From positions 1-6,203 of the forward strand of contig CAZGSG010000352.1 in the NCBI GenBank assembly GCA_964528095.1: a stretch of 6,203 nucleotides of DNA, written 5' to 3'. The notes below the pieces were generated by a model that made no database searches, had not been told where the DNA came from, and was given only the letters and a program-made list of their open reading frames with translations. Positions within the stretch are counted from its first letter, which is position 1; each line of letters opens with the position of its first letter. The position numbers were made by a program, and so were the translations under genes. Shown in pieces: positions 1 through 5,394 of this stretch. This stretch comes from CAZGSG01 sp964528095. Lineage in GTDB: Bacteria > Bacteroidota > Bacteroidia > Chitinophagales > Chitinophagaceae.

Positions 1-201
1 AACAGTTATACCAGGACGGGGATTTACAAAAAAGGGCTTTAATAAATAGGTGATGTTTGAAAAGATATTGTCTGTGTATGTTCGCCTGGGCAATGGTAAT
101 TTTTTAAATACATGGCCAAACAGCACCATATTATGCGTATGACCATACCCATGATATACTTTAACCTCGTTCTTTTTATTTTTTGGCGATGAATTTGCCA
201 T
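1..201 (-). CDS. App1/DUF2183-family phosphatidate phosphatase-like protein, N-terminal part (runs off window)
   Basis: This is the first 67 codons of a minus-strand gene whose 3' part lies beyond position 1. The start is well fixed: the ATG is the complement of 199-201 and an in-frame TGA lies only two codons further upstream. The peptide begins MANSSPKNKKNEV and then shows VYHGYGHTH (residues 15-23), FGHVFK (28-33) and FFVNPRPGITV (57-67). This is the usual opening of bacterial App1-domain (DUF2183) proteins, where a GYG motif and a G(H/R)V(F/L) strand precede the catalytic domain. The family is named after yeast App1, an Mg-dependent phosphatidate phosphatase using a DxDxT nucleophile motif. 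That motif would lie off the window, so activity cannot be judged here. There is no signal peptide; a cytoplasmic or membrane-associated protein is likely. It is divergent from the lipid kinase at 342. Family assignment rests on my recall of the N-terminal pattern. Confidence 0.72.
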   Translation of the reverse strand, partial: MANSSPKNKKNEVKVYHGYGHTHNMVLFGHVFKKLPLPRRTYTDNIFSNITYLLKPFFVNPRPGITV

Positions 202-341
202 AGTTGATCAAACATTTAAATAGATGCGCATTGGCTGGCGGTTAGGGTTCTTCAATAAATCAAGGGTTTGAAAAATTACCACGAACTTTATCCTTACCAT
301 CCAAAGCACCCATTCCAAACAAGCACCTTATTACTAACAAT
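202..341. promoter_or_regulatory. Shared upstream region of the divergent phosphatase and lipid-kinase genes
   Basis: These 140 bases separate two divergent start codons and must hold both promoters. For the kinase, a TTTG at 267-270 is followed after 18 bases by TATCCTTA (289-296), a poor match to the Bacteroidota TAnnTTTG box. I find no clear box for the phosphatase. No Shine-Dalgarno-like sequence precedes either ATG, which is normal for this phylum. The placement of a promoter is certain only by logic; the exact elements are weak guesses. Confidence 0.3.
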
Positions 342-1217
342 ATGTCAGCCAATTTTTTAAAATTACTTTTTATAATTAACCCGGGCGCGGGAAAAAAAAC
401 GATCGACTGGCCGGCAGAAATAAAAGATTTTTTTACAGGTAAACCTTACGCTGTTGAATTATTTGAATTACCTGATCCCTGTAGCAAGGAAATAATAGCG
501 GAAAAAATAAAAATTACAGCGCCGGGTATGGTAATAGCAGTAGGTGGTGATGGTACACTTAAACTGGTAGCGGAGTTGATGCAGGGTTCGGATGTTCCTA
601 TAGGCCTTTTGCCTGCCGGATCAGCAAATGGCATGGCCAAAGAACTTGAAATACCTGTTGATGCAAAAGCCGCGTTGGAAATAATTGAAACCGGTCAAAG
701 AAAAAAAATAGATCTCGTCAGTATCAATAAACAACTATGTATTCACCTTAGTGATGTTGGTTTTAATGCTTATGTAGTTAAGAAGTTTGAAGCAGAAGAT
801 AAAAGAGGTATGTGGAGTTATGTAAAATCTGCCTGGAAAGTGTTATGGAGGCATGACCGGATGAATATAAAAATAAAGGTGGATGAAAAATATATAGAAC
901 GCGATGCGGCAATGGTGGTAATCGCCAATGCGACAAAATACGGCACTGGTGTTGTGATCAATCCCGAAGGGAGACTGGATGACGGGTTATTTGAAGTTGT
1001 GATTGTAAAAAAAATATCCCTTTCCGAGCTATTCAAAATGCGCTTCCTCAACCGTCCTTTTAATCCAGATAAAACAGAATTATTACAAACCCGTTCTTTA
1101 AAAATAGTATCGCGTCATAAAATTCATTTCCAGGTAGATGGAGAGTATCTCGGAAAAGTAAAGACGGTGGATGCAGAGATCATGCCCGCAGCATTGACAA
1201 TGATTGTTCCCTTGTAG
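342..1217 (+). CDS. Diacylglycerol kinase family lipid kinase (DagK/YegS-like)
   Basis: This soluble, membrane-associating lipid kinase of 291 residues has the normal length for the DAGK_cat family. Family members transfer phosphate from ATP to diacylglycerol or a related lipid such as a sphingoid base. Visible motifs are the N-terminal nucleotide-fold strand with NPGAG (13-17), the hallmark GGDGT (68-72), LPAGSANGMAKEL (90-102, usually GTxND in relatives), DVGFNA (138-143), the C-terminal sandwich signature GRLDDGLFEVV (210-220) and QVDGE (264-268). All main ATP- and metal-binding elements are present, so it is probably active. The substituted GSANG in place of GTxND is a common variant. The ATG at 342 puts the first strand at residue 7, as expected. 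The gene is transcribed away from an App1-type phosphatase, which suggests a shared role in phosphatidate/diacylglycerol balance. The actual lipid substrate cannot be read from the sequence; a sphingosine-kinase-like role is possible in sphingolipid-making Bacteroidota. Confidence 0.92.
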   Translation: MSANFLKLLFIINPGAGKKTIDWPAEIKDFFTGKPYAVELFELPDPCSKEIIAEKIKITAPGMVIAVGGDGTLKLVAELMQGSDVPIGLLPAGSANGMAKELEIPVDAKAALEIIETGQRKKIDLVSINKQLCIHLSDVGFNAYVVKKFEAEDKRGMWSYVKSAWKVLWRHDRMNIKIKVDEKYIERDAAMVVIANATKYGTGVVINPEGRLDDGLFEVVIVKKISLSELFKMRFLNRPFNPDKTELLQTRSLKIVSRHKIHFQVDGEYLGKVKTVDAEIMPAALTMIVPL

Positions 1218-1272
1218 AGCCGCAGGCCATGCGTCTCTTTGTTGGCTATAATGCAACGCGCCTGTTTCTACA
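1212..1272. repeat. Imperfect palindrome on the kinase stop codon, possibly REP-like or a weak terminator
   Basis: An inner hairpin pairs AGAG (1216-1219) with CTCT (1235-1238) and CGCA (1221-1224) with TGCG (1230-1233). One C/T mismatch and a five-base loop GGCCA complete it. Outer arms TGTAGA (1213-1218) and TCTACA (1267-1272) also match. The hairpin starts inside the kinase stop codon and is followed by only three Ts, so it is a weak intrinsic terminator at best. It sits between convergent genes and could serve both. Its shape resembles dispersed palindromes of the GAGACGCA...TGCGTCTC kind. Whether it is repeated elsewhere cannot be seen here. Confidence 0.35.
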
Positions 1273-1295
1273 CTGATTATCGGAGACAAAAAATA

Positions 1296-1784
1296 TCAAA
1301 AATTATAGCCCAGCTTTACCGCCCAGAAACTAAAACTCTCCTCTTTTTTCCAAGTTTCGTATTTGGCCATTATATCAAGGCCCAACAAGCGTACTCCCAT
1401 TCCCGGTGCGAGTATGAAAACCGATCCCCTGTTTTTAGTAAGATTGGCGGCACCGCTTTCGAGTTTAAAATAAATAAAGGGCAAAGGACGGAACTTGATA
1501 CCTGCGCGAAGAGGGAATGCTGCAAGCGCCTGATTTTTTATAGATCCTTCTGTTGTATTCGTGGTGGTTCCGGGAAATTGCAGGTATCCCGCAGAGCCGG
1601 TGAATCCTATTTTGCCAAAACGGATATCTGCTCCCAGCCCAGCACCTAATCCTGTTTTATGAGTCTTTTCAAAATCACCTGCGGGCCAGGCCATTTCAGC
1701 GTAGGGGCCAATACTGAATCCTTTTAATTGAGCATTGGTAACGACTGTAGTAAACAAAAAGACCGTACCCAGGAGTATTTTCAT
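1296..1784 (-). CDS. Small secreted outer-membrane beta-barrel protein
   Basis: The protein has 162 residues. Residues 1-18 form a Sec signal peptide: a Lys at position 2, a hydrophobic stretch ILLGTVFLFTTVV, and a TNA|Q cleavage site. The mature part alternates hydrophobic and polar residues in short strands: FSIGPYAEMAWP (23-34), GLGAGLGADIRFGK (45-58), GFTGSAGYLQF (60-70), FPLRAGIKFRP (90-100), FIYFKLESGAA (103-113), GMGVRLLGLDIMAKYE (128-143) and FWAVKLGYNF (153-162). It ends on phenylalanine, as many outer-membrane barrels do for BAM recognition. This pattern fits the small 'outer membrane beta-barrel' (PorT-like/OmpA-type barrel) proteins of Bacteroidota, of about eight strands. The role is unknown; structural or adhesive functions are usual guesses. 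It lies 75 bases downstream of, and on the same strand as, the Crp/Fnr gene, so cotranscription is possible. I see no separate convincing promoter. Confidence 0.85.
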   Translation of the reverse strand: MKILLGTVFLFTTVVTNAQLKGFSIGPYAEMAWPAGDFEKTHKTGLGAGLGADIRFGKIGFTGSAGYLQFPGTTTNTTEGSIKNQALAAFPLRAGIKFRPLPFIYFKLESGAANLTKNRGSVFILAPGMGVRLLGLDIMAKYETWKKEESFSFWAVKLGYNF

Positions 1785-1859
1785 GCGGAAGCTTTAATTA
1801 CTTTAAGGTTCTCAGGGACAAATTCTTTGCCAATAAATGCTGGGATTATTGTAATTAAC

Positions 1860-2477
1860 TCAAATGTTCTTTTTTGCCCGGATCCGGCTGATCGTTTCTA
1901 CGGTCATTCCAAGAAAGGATGCGATATATTTTAGGGGAACACGATTGATCAGGTCGCTTCTTGTTTCTATAAAATGTTTATATTTTCTTTCGGCGCTCGG
2001 AATACGGCTGATATAAGCTCTTTCCTCTGCGTCCAGGTAATACCTTTCCAATATCAGTCTGCCGACCGTATTCATTTCGTGGAAATTGGCATATAGATAC
2101 TGAAGATTAGCATAATCTGAAACGGTTACTTCACAATCCTCCAGTGCCTGGATATATTCGCGGGAAGGAATTTGTTGAGAAAGACCCCTTATCGAAGTGA
2201 CTATTTCATTTTCATGACTGATCCAGGAAGTTAGTTCTTTGTCGCCTTCCCTGATAAAGGCGCGAATAAGGCCTTTATTGATCAGGTAAAGATGATTACA
2301 AACCTCACCTGGTTTAAGCAGGTACGCTCCTCTTTTTATCTTTTGTGAGAATGTGTTTTCGTTTATGTATTCAATCACGCCCGCACTTACAGGATGAACG
2401 AAAGACGAAAAATCGGCCAATGGAGAATTTTTTCCTACGCCCCATTGTGTGGTTCTTGATGGTGGTTCTGTTGTCAT
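1860..2477 (-). CDS. Crp/Fnr-family transcriptional regulator
   Basis: The protein has 205 residues, typical for the Bacteroidota branch of the family. Residues about 35-140 form the cyclic-nucleotide-binding-like jelly roll, seen in YLLKPGEVCNHLYLINKGLI (52-71) and ISHENEIVTS (86-95). The long dimerisation helix covers about 130-165, including the EERAY and AERKY segments. The C-terminal helix-turn-helix is at about 180-203, with VPLKYIASFLGM followed by TVETISRIR. The family normally senses cAMP, oxygen, redox or small molecules. Here the phosphate-binding RxS(A/T) signature of true CRP is missing and there is no Fnr-type cysteine cluster (only C60 and C115), so the ligand is unknown. The extra polar N-terminus (about 30 residues) makes the ATG at 2477 slightly less certain, but a well-placed promoter box at 2509-2516 supports it. 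The cluster of inverted repeats upstream suggests autoregulation. Confidence 0.93.
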   Translation of the reverse strand: MTTEPPSRTTQWGVGKNSPLADFSSFVHPVSAGVIEYINENTFSQKIKRGAYLLKPGEVCNHLYLINKGLIRAFIREGDKELTSWISHENEIVTSIRGLSQQIPSREYIQALEDCEVTVSDYANLQYLYANFHEMNTVGRLILERYYLDAEERAYISRIPSAERKYKHFIETRSDLINRVPLKYIASFLGMTVETISRIRAKKNI

Positions 2478-2508
2478 TGGATCATTAAAACTAAAGAATT
2501 ACGAGAGT

Positions 2509-2516
2509 CAAATATA
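2509..2516 (-). promoter_or_regulatory. Probable -7 promoter box (TATATTTG) of the Crp/Fnr gene
   Basis: Read on the minus strand, this is TATATTTG, a perfect match to the Bacteroidota sigma-ABfr -7 consensus TAnnTTTG. It predicts a transcript start near 2503 and a leader of about 26 bases before the ATG at 2477. No good TTTG -33 element lies at the expected distance upstream, which would fit an activator-dependent promoter. The box is seen; the promoter function is inferred. Confidence 0.5.
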
Positions 2517-2537
2517 GTTCTCTATTGAATACCAGTT

Positions 2538-2565
2538 GTGTAGTATTTTGTCTACACTCTGTGTA
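2538..2565. promoter_or_regulatory. Inverted-repeat cluster, candidate operator between divergent genes
   Basis: GTGTAG (2538-2543) and CTACAC (2552-2557) form a perfect six-base inverted repeat around eight bases. The second arm also pairs with GTGTA (2561-2565), giving the 13-base palindrome from 2553 to 2565. There are thus three related half-sites in 28 bases. Relative to the predicted Crp/Fnr transcript start near 2503, the first repeat is centred near -44, close to where a class II activator binds. Crp/Fnr proteins bind such dyads, so self-binding is a reasonable inference. The half-site differs from the classic TGTGA and TTGAT sites. Confidence 0.35.
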
Positions 2566-2573
2566 TAGCTGCA

Positions 2574-2798
2574 TTGACTTTTATTAAAGCGAATCAACTA
2601 TTTTTTAAATTACTGTTTGCTGCTTCCTTTGTACTGTCAATATCAACTATGTACTCTTTATTAACCACATCACTGATATTTATTTTTCCGTCACTGGCCC
2701 TTTTGTTAATTATTATACAAAGGAGACTTCCGCTTCATCCGCCACTCCCGATCCTGGCAAATTATAAAATCAGCATCCATGAAATCAAGAAACACTAA
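2574..2798 (+). CDS. Possible small membrane protein with two helices (doubtful)
   Basis: The open frame runs 74 codons from a TTG start; the next in-frame ATG is at 2649 and would leave 49 residues. From the TTG, residues about 9-28 (LFFKLLFAASFVLS and onward) and about 30-48 (LTTSLIFIFPSLALLLIII) form two hydrophobic stretches separated by SISTMYS. They are followed by a basic QRR and a proline-rich cytoplasmic tail LPLHPPLPILANYK. The frame overlaps the next gene by 20 bases, which would fit translational coupling. Against it: no ribosome site, a non-ATG start, and hydrophobic frames can arise by chance in AT-rich DNA. If real, it could be the membrane anchor of the orphan downstream protein. 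I do not recognise a family. Confidence 0.4.
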   Translation: MTFIKANQLFFKLLFAASFVLSISTMYSLLTTSLIFIFPSLALLLIIIQRRLPLHPPLPILANYKISIHEIKKH

Positions 2799-3201
2799 AA
2801 CTGAATTTAATACGGCTCCCATACATAGTGCAATAAGTAAGGTGATCAACGAACTGTCGGCCGTTATTAACAACAATAATGAAGTCCTCAACGATGTTTG
2901 CAAGACCATACAGCCAGGCGCCGATGGTGCGTTATTGGCAACAACCCTTACATCCCTTGTAGATGCAGTGATCGCAGAACATAAAAATAATCTTGTTCGT
3001 ATTTCAGCGCATAAACATCGTGATCTTATCATGTTGCACATTAGTCACACCGGTCCGTTTAATTTTAGTGCAATATCTGAAAGCCTAAATAAAGCCCAGC
3101 CTTTTACTGAAAAAATGAATGGCTATATCGGTGTCACTACATATCTTAATAATACTACTACGATCGCATTTAGCTTTGATTCGATATTAAAAAAAGCATA
3201 G
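2779..3201 (+). CDS. Uncharacterised protein resembling a degenerate GHKL/HATPase_c domain
   Basis: This is a 140-residue cytoplasmic protein with no signal peptide or membrane segment. The order of elements recalls the ATP-binding half of a histidine kinase. A helix at about 51-67 (ALLATTLTSLVDAVIAE) sits where the N-box would be. A strand pair follows at 71-89 (NLVRISAHKHRDLIMLHIS), then HTGPFN (90-95) in place of the DxGxG box. The end, NGYIGVTTYLNNTTTIAFSF (114-133), matches the closing 'G-x-I-x-V...GTTFxFxL' strands. The catalytic Asn of the N-box, the Asp of the G1 box and the glycine-rich lid are all absent, so ATP binding is unlikely. It may be an anti-sigma-like or scaffold remnant. 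The start ATG overlaps the doubtful membrane frame. It is followed by a strong terminator. I am confident it is a gene but unsure of the fold. Confidence 0.75.
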   Translation: MKSRNTKTEFNTAPIHSAISKVINELSAVINNNNEVLNDVCKTIQPGADGALLATTLTSLVDAVIAEHKNNLVRISAHKHRDLIMLHISHTGPFNFSAISESLNKAQPFTEKMNGYIGVTTYLNNTTTIAFSFDSILKKA

Positions 3202-3258
3202 ATTACTTTTAATGAGTTAAGGTTTGCAAATTCAATGTTTAAGGTTCTGATAATTGAA

Positions 3259-3292
3259 AAGTCCCGGGTGATTTCCGGGACTTCTTTTTTTT
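3259..3292 (+). terminator. Intrinsic terminator after the 2779-3201 gene
   Basis: A perfect nine-base stem pairs AAGTCCCGG (3259-3267) with CCGGGACTT (3275-3283). It closes a seven-base loop, GTGATTT. One C and then eight Ts (3285-3292) follow, which makes a textbook rho-independent terminator reading rightward. It lies 57 bases past the stop codon at 3201. The rest of 3202-3411 holds no gene; it must contain the promoter for the amidohydrolase, but I see no clear box. Confidence 0.9.
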
Positions 3293-3411
3293 GTAATACC
3301 AATAGCAAATAAGGATTTGTCATGAAGGCTTATTGTAAAACGCCTCATTGTTGTTTAGCGGTAATAGAAATCTAATTGCGATAAAACTGCTATCTTCAAA
3401 AAAAATACCTG

Positions 3412-5145
3412 ATGCGTCCTAATTTCTTCATGTCCACCTTACTGGCATTATTGATATGCATAGCCAGTACAGGGCAGCTTCTTATTAAAAATGTGCGGGT
3501 CGTAGATGTTGAAAAAAATAAGCTACTCGACGGGTATAGTGTTTTAGTTGACGCGGGCAGGATCATTGCCGTGGAAAAAGACCGGCAATATAAATTAGCA
3601 CCCGGAACACAAGTAATTGATGGAGCAGGAAAATACCTGGTGCCTGGTTTCTCCGATGCCCATGTTCACTTTTTCCAGAGCGGTGGTATTTATGCCCGGC
3701 CTGATGCGATTGAATTACGTAAATATCGTCCATATGCTAAAGAGGTGAAATGGGTGCATGAACACATGGAAGATATGTTAAGGCTTTATACCAAAGCAGG
3801 CATCACATCTGTGATTGATGTGGGCGCCACGATGAATTTCCTGGCTCAAAGAGATTCTTTCCGTAATAAAAGCTATTCTCCGCAGATAACTATGACTGGT
3901 CCCCTGCTCACTACAATGGTGCCACCGCAATACAAAGATCTGGGTAATGATTGCCCTTTTGTAGAAATGAAAACGGAAGAAGGTGTACGGCAATCAGTAA
4001 AAGACCAGTTGGCGGCAAAGGCGGATTTTATAAAGATCTGGTATATTGTTCTGGACTCAAATATCGAACGCGGTGCAAGAAAAAACCTTGCCCTGATACA
4101 GGCTGCCATTGATGAAGCACATAAGAATAATTTACGCGTGGCCGTACATGCCACGGAAAGAATAACTGCCCAGTTAGCCGTAAAAGCCGGTGCGGACTAC
4201 CTGGTACATAATGTAGAGGACGAAATAGTAAACGATGCATTTGTGCAATTGCTAAAGAAAAAAAATACGGTGCTTTGCCCTACCATGGTGGTAGCCGGTA
4301 ATTATGGTAAAGTGCTGGGTGATACTTATCATTTTACTACGGATGAACTGGCGCTTTCACATCCTGTTACCGCAGGTTCTATTCTTGACTATCCCTGGCC
4401 CGATACCACGTTGGCTAAAAATTATATAAACCGCCTGGCATCGCCTCGGGTAAAGGCGAGGCAGTTACTCCAGGATTCCATTAGTCTTGTAAACCTGAAA
4501 AAACTACTGGACGGAGGCGTTACCATTGCCGCAGGCACAGATGCCGGTAACACCGGTACACAGCACGCGGGGTCTTATTTTATAGAATTAAAAAAAATGC
4601 AGGAAGCTGGCTTTACTAACTGGCAGCTATTGCAAGCTGCTACTATTAATGGCGCAAAGGCCATGGGCTTACAAAATAAAACAGGAAGCATTGTAAAAGG
4701 AAAAGATGCCGACATGGTACTGCTTGATGCAAATCCCCTGGATAGCCTGGCCAATTGGAGAAAAATAGACTGGGTGATCAATAAGGGTGTGGCTATAAAA
4801 CCCGATTCACTGGTTAACAATACTCCCGAGATGCTGGCCCAGCAACAACTGAATGCCTATAACGCGCATGACCTGGATGCTTTTCTGGCCCCTTATTCGG
4901 AAGATGTGGAAATATATGATTTGCCGGGTAAGTTGGTATTGAAAGGAAAAGCGAAGATGCGGGAGGAGTATATGTTTATTACACGTGTGCCCAAGCTTTA
5001 TTGCAAGTTACTGAACAGGATAGTAGAAGGAAATACGGTGATCGATCATGAAGAAATACATGGCGCGGGCGACAGGCTTTATTATGGAGTTGCGATCTAT
5101 ATGATAGAAAATGGTAGGATCAGCAAAGTCTATTTTACACGCTAA
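3412..5145 (+). CDS. Exported metal-dependent amidohydrolase with fused C-terminal SnoaL/NTF2-like domain
   Basis: The protein has 577 residues. Residues 1-21 are a Sec signal peptide (hydrophobic MSTLLALLICIAS, then TGQ) without a lipobox, so it is likely periplasmic. Residues about 22-75 form the small beta domain common to amidohydrolases (LLIKNVRVVDV and KYLVPGFSDAHVHF). The metal ligands of the TIM barrel are visible: H84 and H86 in AHVH, K208 in FIKIW (probably carboxylated), H246 in VAVHA, H266 in YLVHN, and D377 in AAGTDAGN. The barrel closes at about 465 with GSIVKGKDADMVLLDANPL. This is the imidazolonepropionase-like/Xaa-Pro dipeptidase-like branch, which cleaves cyclic amides or dipeptides; the substrate cannot be read. 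Residues about 472-577 form a second domain (AQQQLNAYNAHDLDAFLAPY ... ENGRISKVYF) typical of SnoaL-like/NTF2 folds. ATG 3412 gives a good signal; the ATG at codon 7 is an alternative. Confidence 0.93.
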   Translation: MRPNFFMSTLLALLICIASTGQLLIKNVRVVDVEKNKLLDGYSVLVDAGRIIAVEKDRQYKLAPGTQVIDGAGKYLVPGFSDAHVHFFQSGGIYARPDAIELRKYRPYAKEVKWVHEHMEDMLRLYTKAGITSVIDVGATMNFLAQRDSFRNKSYSPQITMTGPLLTTMVPPQYKDLGNDCPFVEMKTEEGVRQSVKDQLAAKADFIKIWYIVLDSNIERGARKNLALIQAAIDEAHKNNLRVAVHATERITAQLAVKAGADYLVHNVEDEIVNDAFVQLLKKKNTVLCPTMVVAGNYGKVLGDTYHFTTDELALSHPVTAGSILDYPWPDTTLAKNYINRLASPRVKARQLLQDSISLVNLKKLLDGGVTIAAGTDAGNTGTQHAGSYFIELKKMQEAGFTNWQLLQAATINGAKAMGLQNKTGSIVKGKDADMVLLDANPLDSLANWRKIDWVINKGVAIKPDSLVNNTPEMLAQQQLNAYNAHDLDAFLAPYSEDVEIYDLPGKLVLKGKAKMREEYMFITRVPKLYCKLLNRIVEGNTVIDHEEIHGAGDRLYYGVAIYMIENGRISKVYFTR

Positions 5146-5165
5146 AAAGTTAAATCTGAAAGCAG

Positions 5166-5197
5166 TTTCATTATTTATTTTTAAATAATTAATTTTA
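5166..5197 (+). promoter_or_regulatory. Possible promoter of the lysine-rich/SET gene pair
   Basis: TTTC (5166-5169) followed after 20 bases by TAATTTTA (5190-5197) resembles the Bacteroidota TTTG/TAnnTTTG promoter, each box with one mismatch. It would start transcription near 5203, shortly before the ATG at 5221. The surrounding DNA is very AT-rich, so a chance match is quite possible. Confidence 0.22.
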
Positions 5198-5220
5198 TAC
5201 CACTAAAATAAAAATCAGGT

Positions 5221-5376
5221 ATGTCATTATTGAACCAGAAAAATAGCAAGGATAAGAAAAAAGAAGACAAGAAAAAGAACTCAGCAGGCGCAGCAGGGTC
5301 AAAATTCATCCAAAAGCCCAAGTCGACCGGCTTTGTGAGCAAACAATCCAATACAGGTTCACAAAGAGGTAGCTAA
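5221..5376 (+). CDS. Small, very lysine-rich basic protein (51 residues)
   Basis: The frame starts at ATG 5221 and stops at TAA 5374-5376. The peptide has 12 lysines and one arginine against three acidic residues. The N-terminal half is charged (NSKDKKKEDKKKN, residues 8-20), a glycine/alanine hinge AGAAG follows (22-26), and then comes a patterned tail. The tail holds SKFIQKPKSTGF (27-38), then SKQSNTGSQRGS (40-51). Two Lys...(S/T)-x-G-type segments and the RGS end look designed rather than random. The peptide is probably disordered and could bind nucleic acid or ribosomes. There are no membrane segments and no signal peptide. The weak AGG (5216-5218) and an A-rich leader precede the ATG. 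It is followed after 18 bases by a SET-domain gene on the same strand, so it is a candidate methylation substrate. No known family is claimed; coding is supported by composition, position and operon-like spacing. Confidence 0.72.
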   Translation: MSLLNQKNSKDKKKEDKKKNSAGAAGSKFIQKPKSTGFVSKQSNTGSQRGS

Positions 5377-5394
5377 TCTAGGTAGCAGCTGGTT

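Noticed and set aside
1239..1649. Plus-strand 136-codon open frame
   Set aside because: It lies antisense to the beta-barrel gene, has no family features, and the minus strand shows a clear signal peptide and barrel pattern.
1794..1858. Eight-base inverted repeat TTAATTAC/GTAATTAA with a 49-base loop between the barrel and Crp/Fnr genes
   Set aside because: The arms are AT-rich and the loop is long, so chance is a sufficient explanation; there is no T tract to make it a terminator.
2706..3041. Minus-strand 111-codon open frame
   Set aside because: It is antisense to the 140-residue orphan, cysteine- and serine-rich like random reverse frames, and lacks any promoter or family pattern.
3322..3375. 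17-codon ATG frame (MKAYCKTPHCC...) before the amidohydrolase, considered as a leader peptide
   Set aside because: There is no attenuator structure after it, no promoter or ribosome site, and the length is within chance expectation.
3412..3475. Possible lipobox around Cys16 of the amidohydrolase
   Set aside because: The residues before the cysteine are L-L-I rather than the small residues required at -1, so a cleaved Sec signal is more likely than a lipoprotein.
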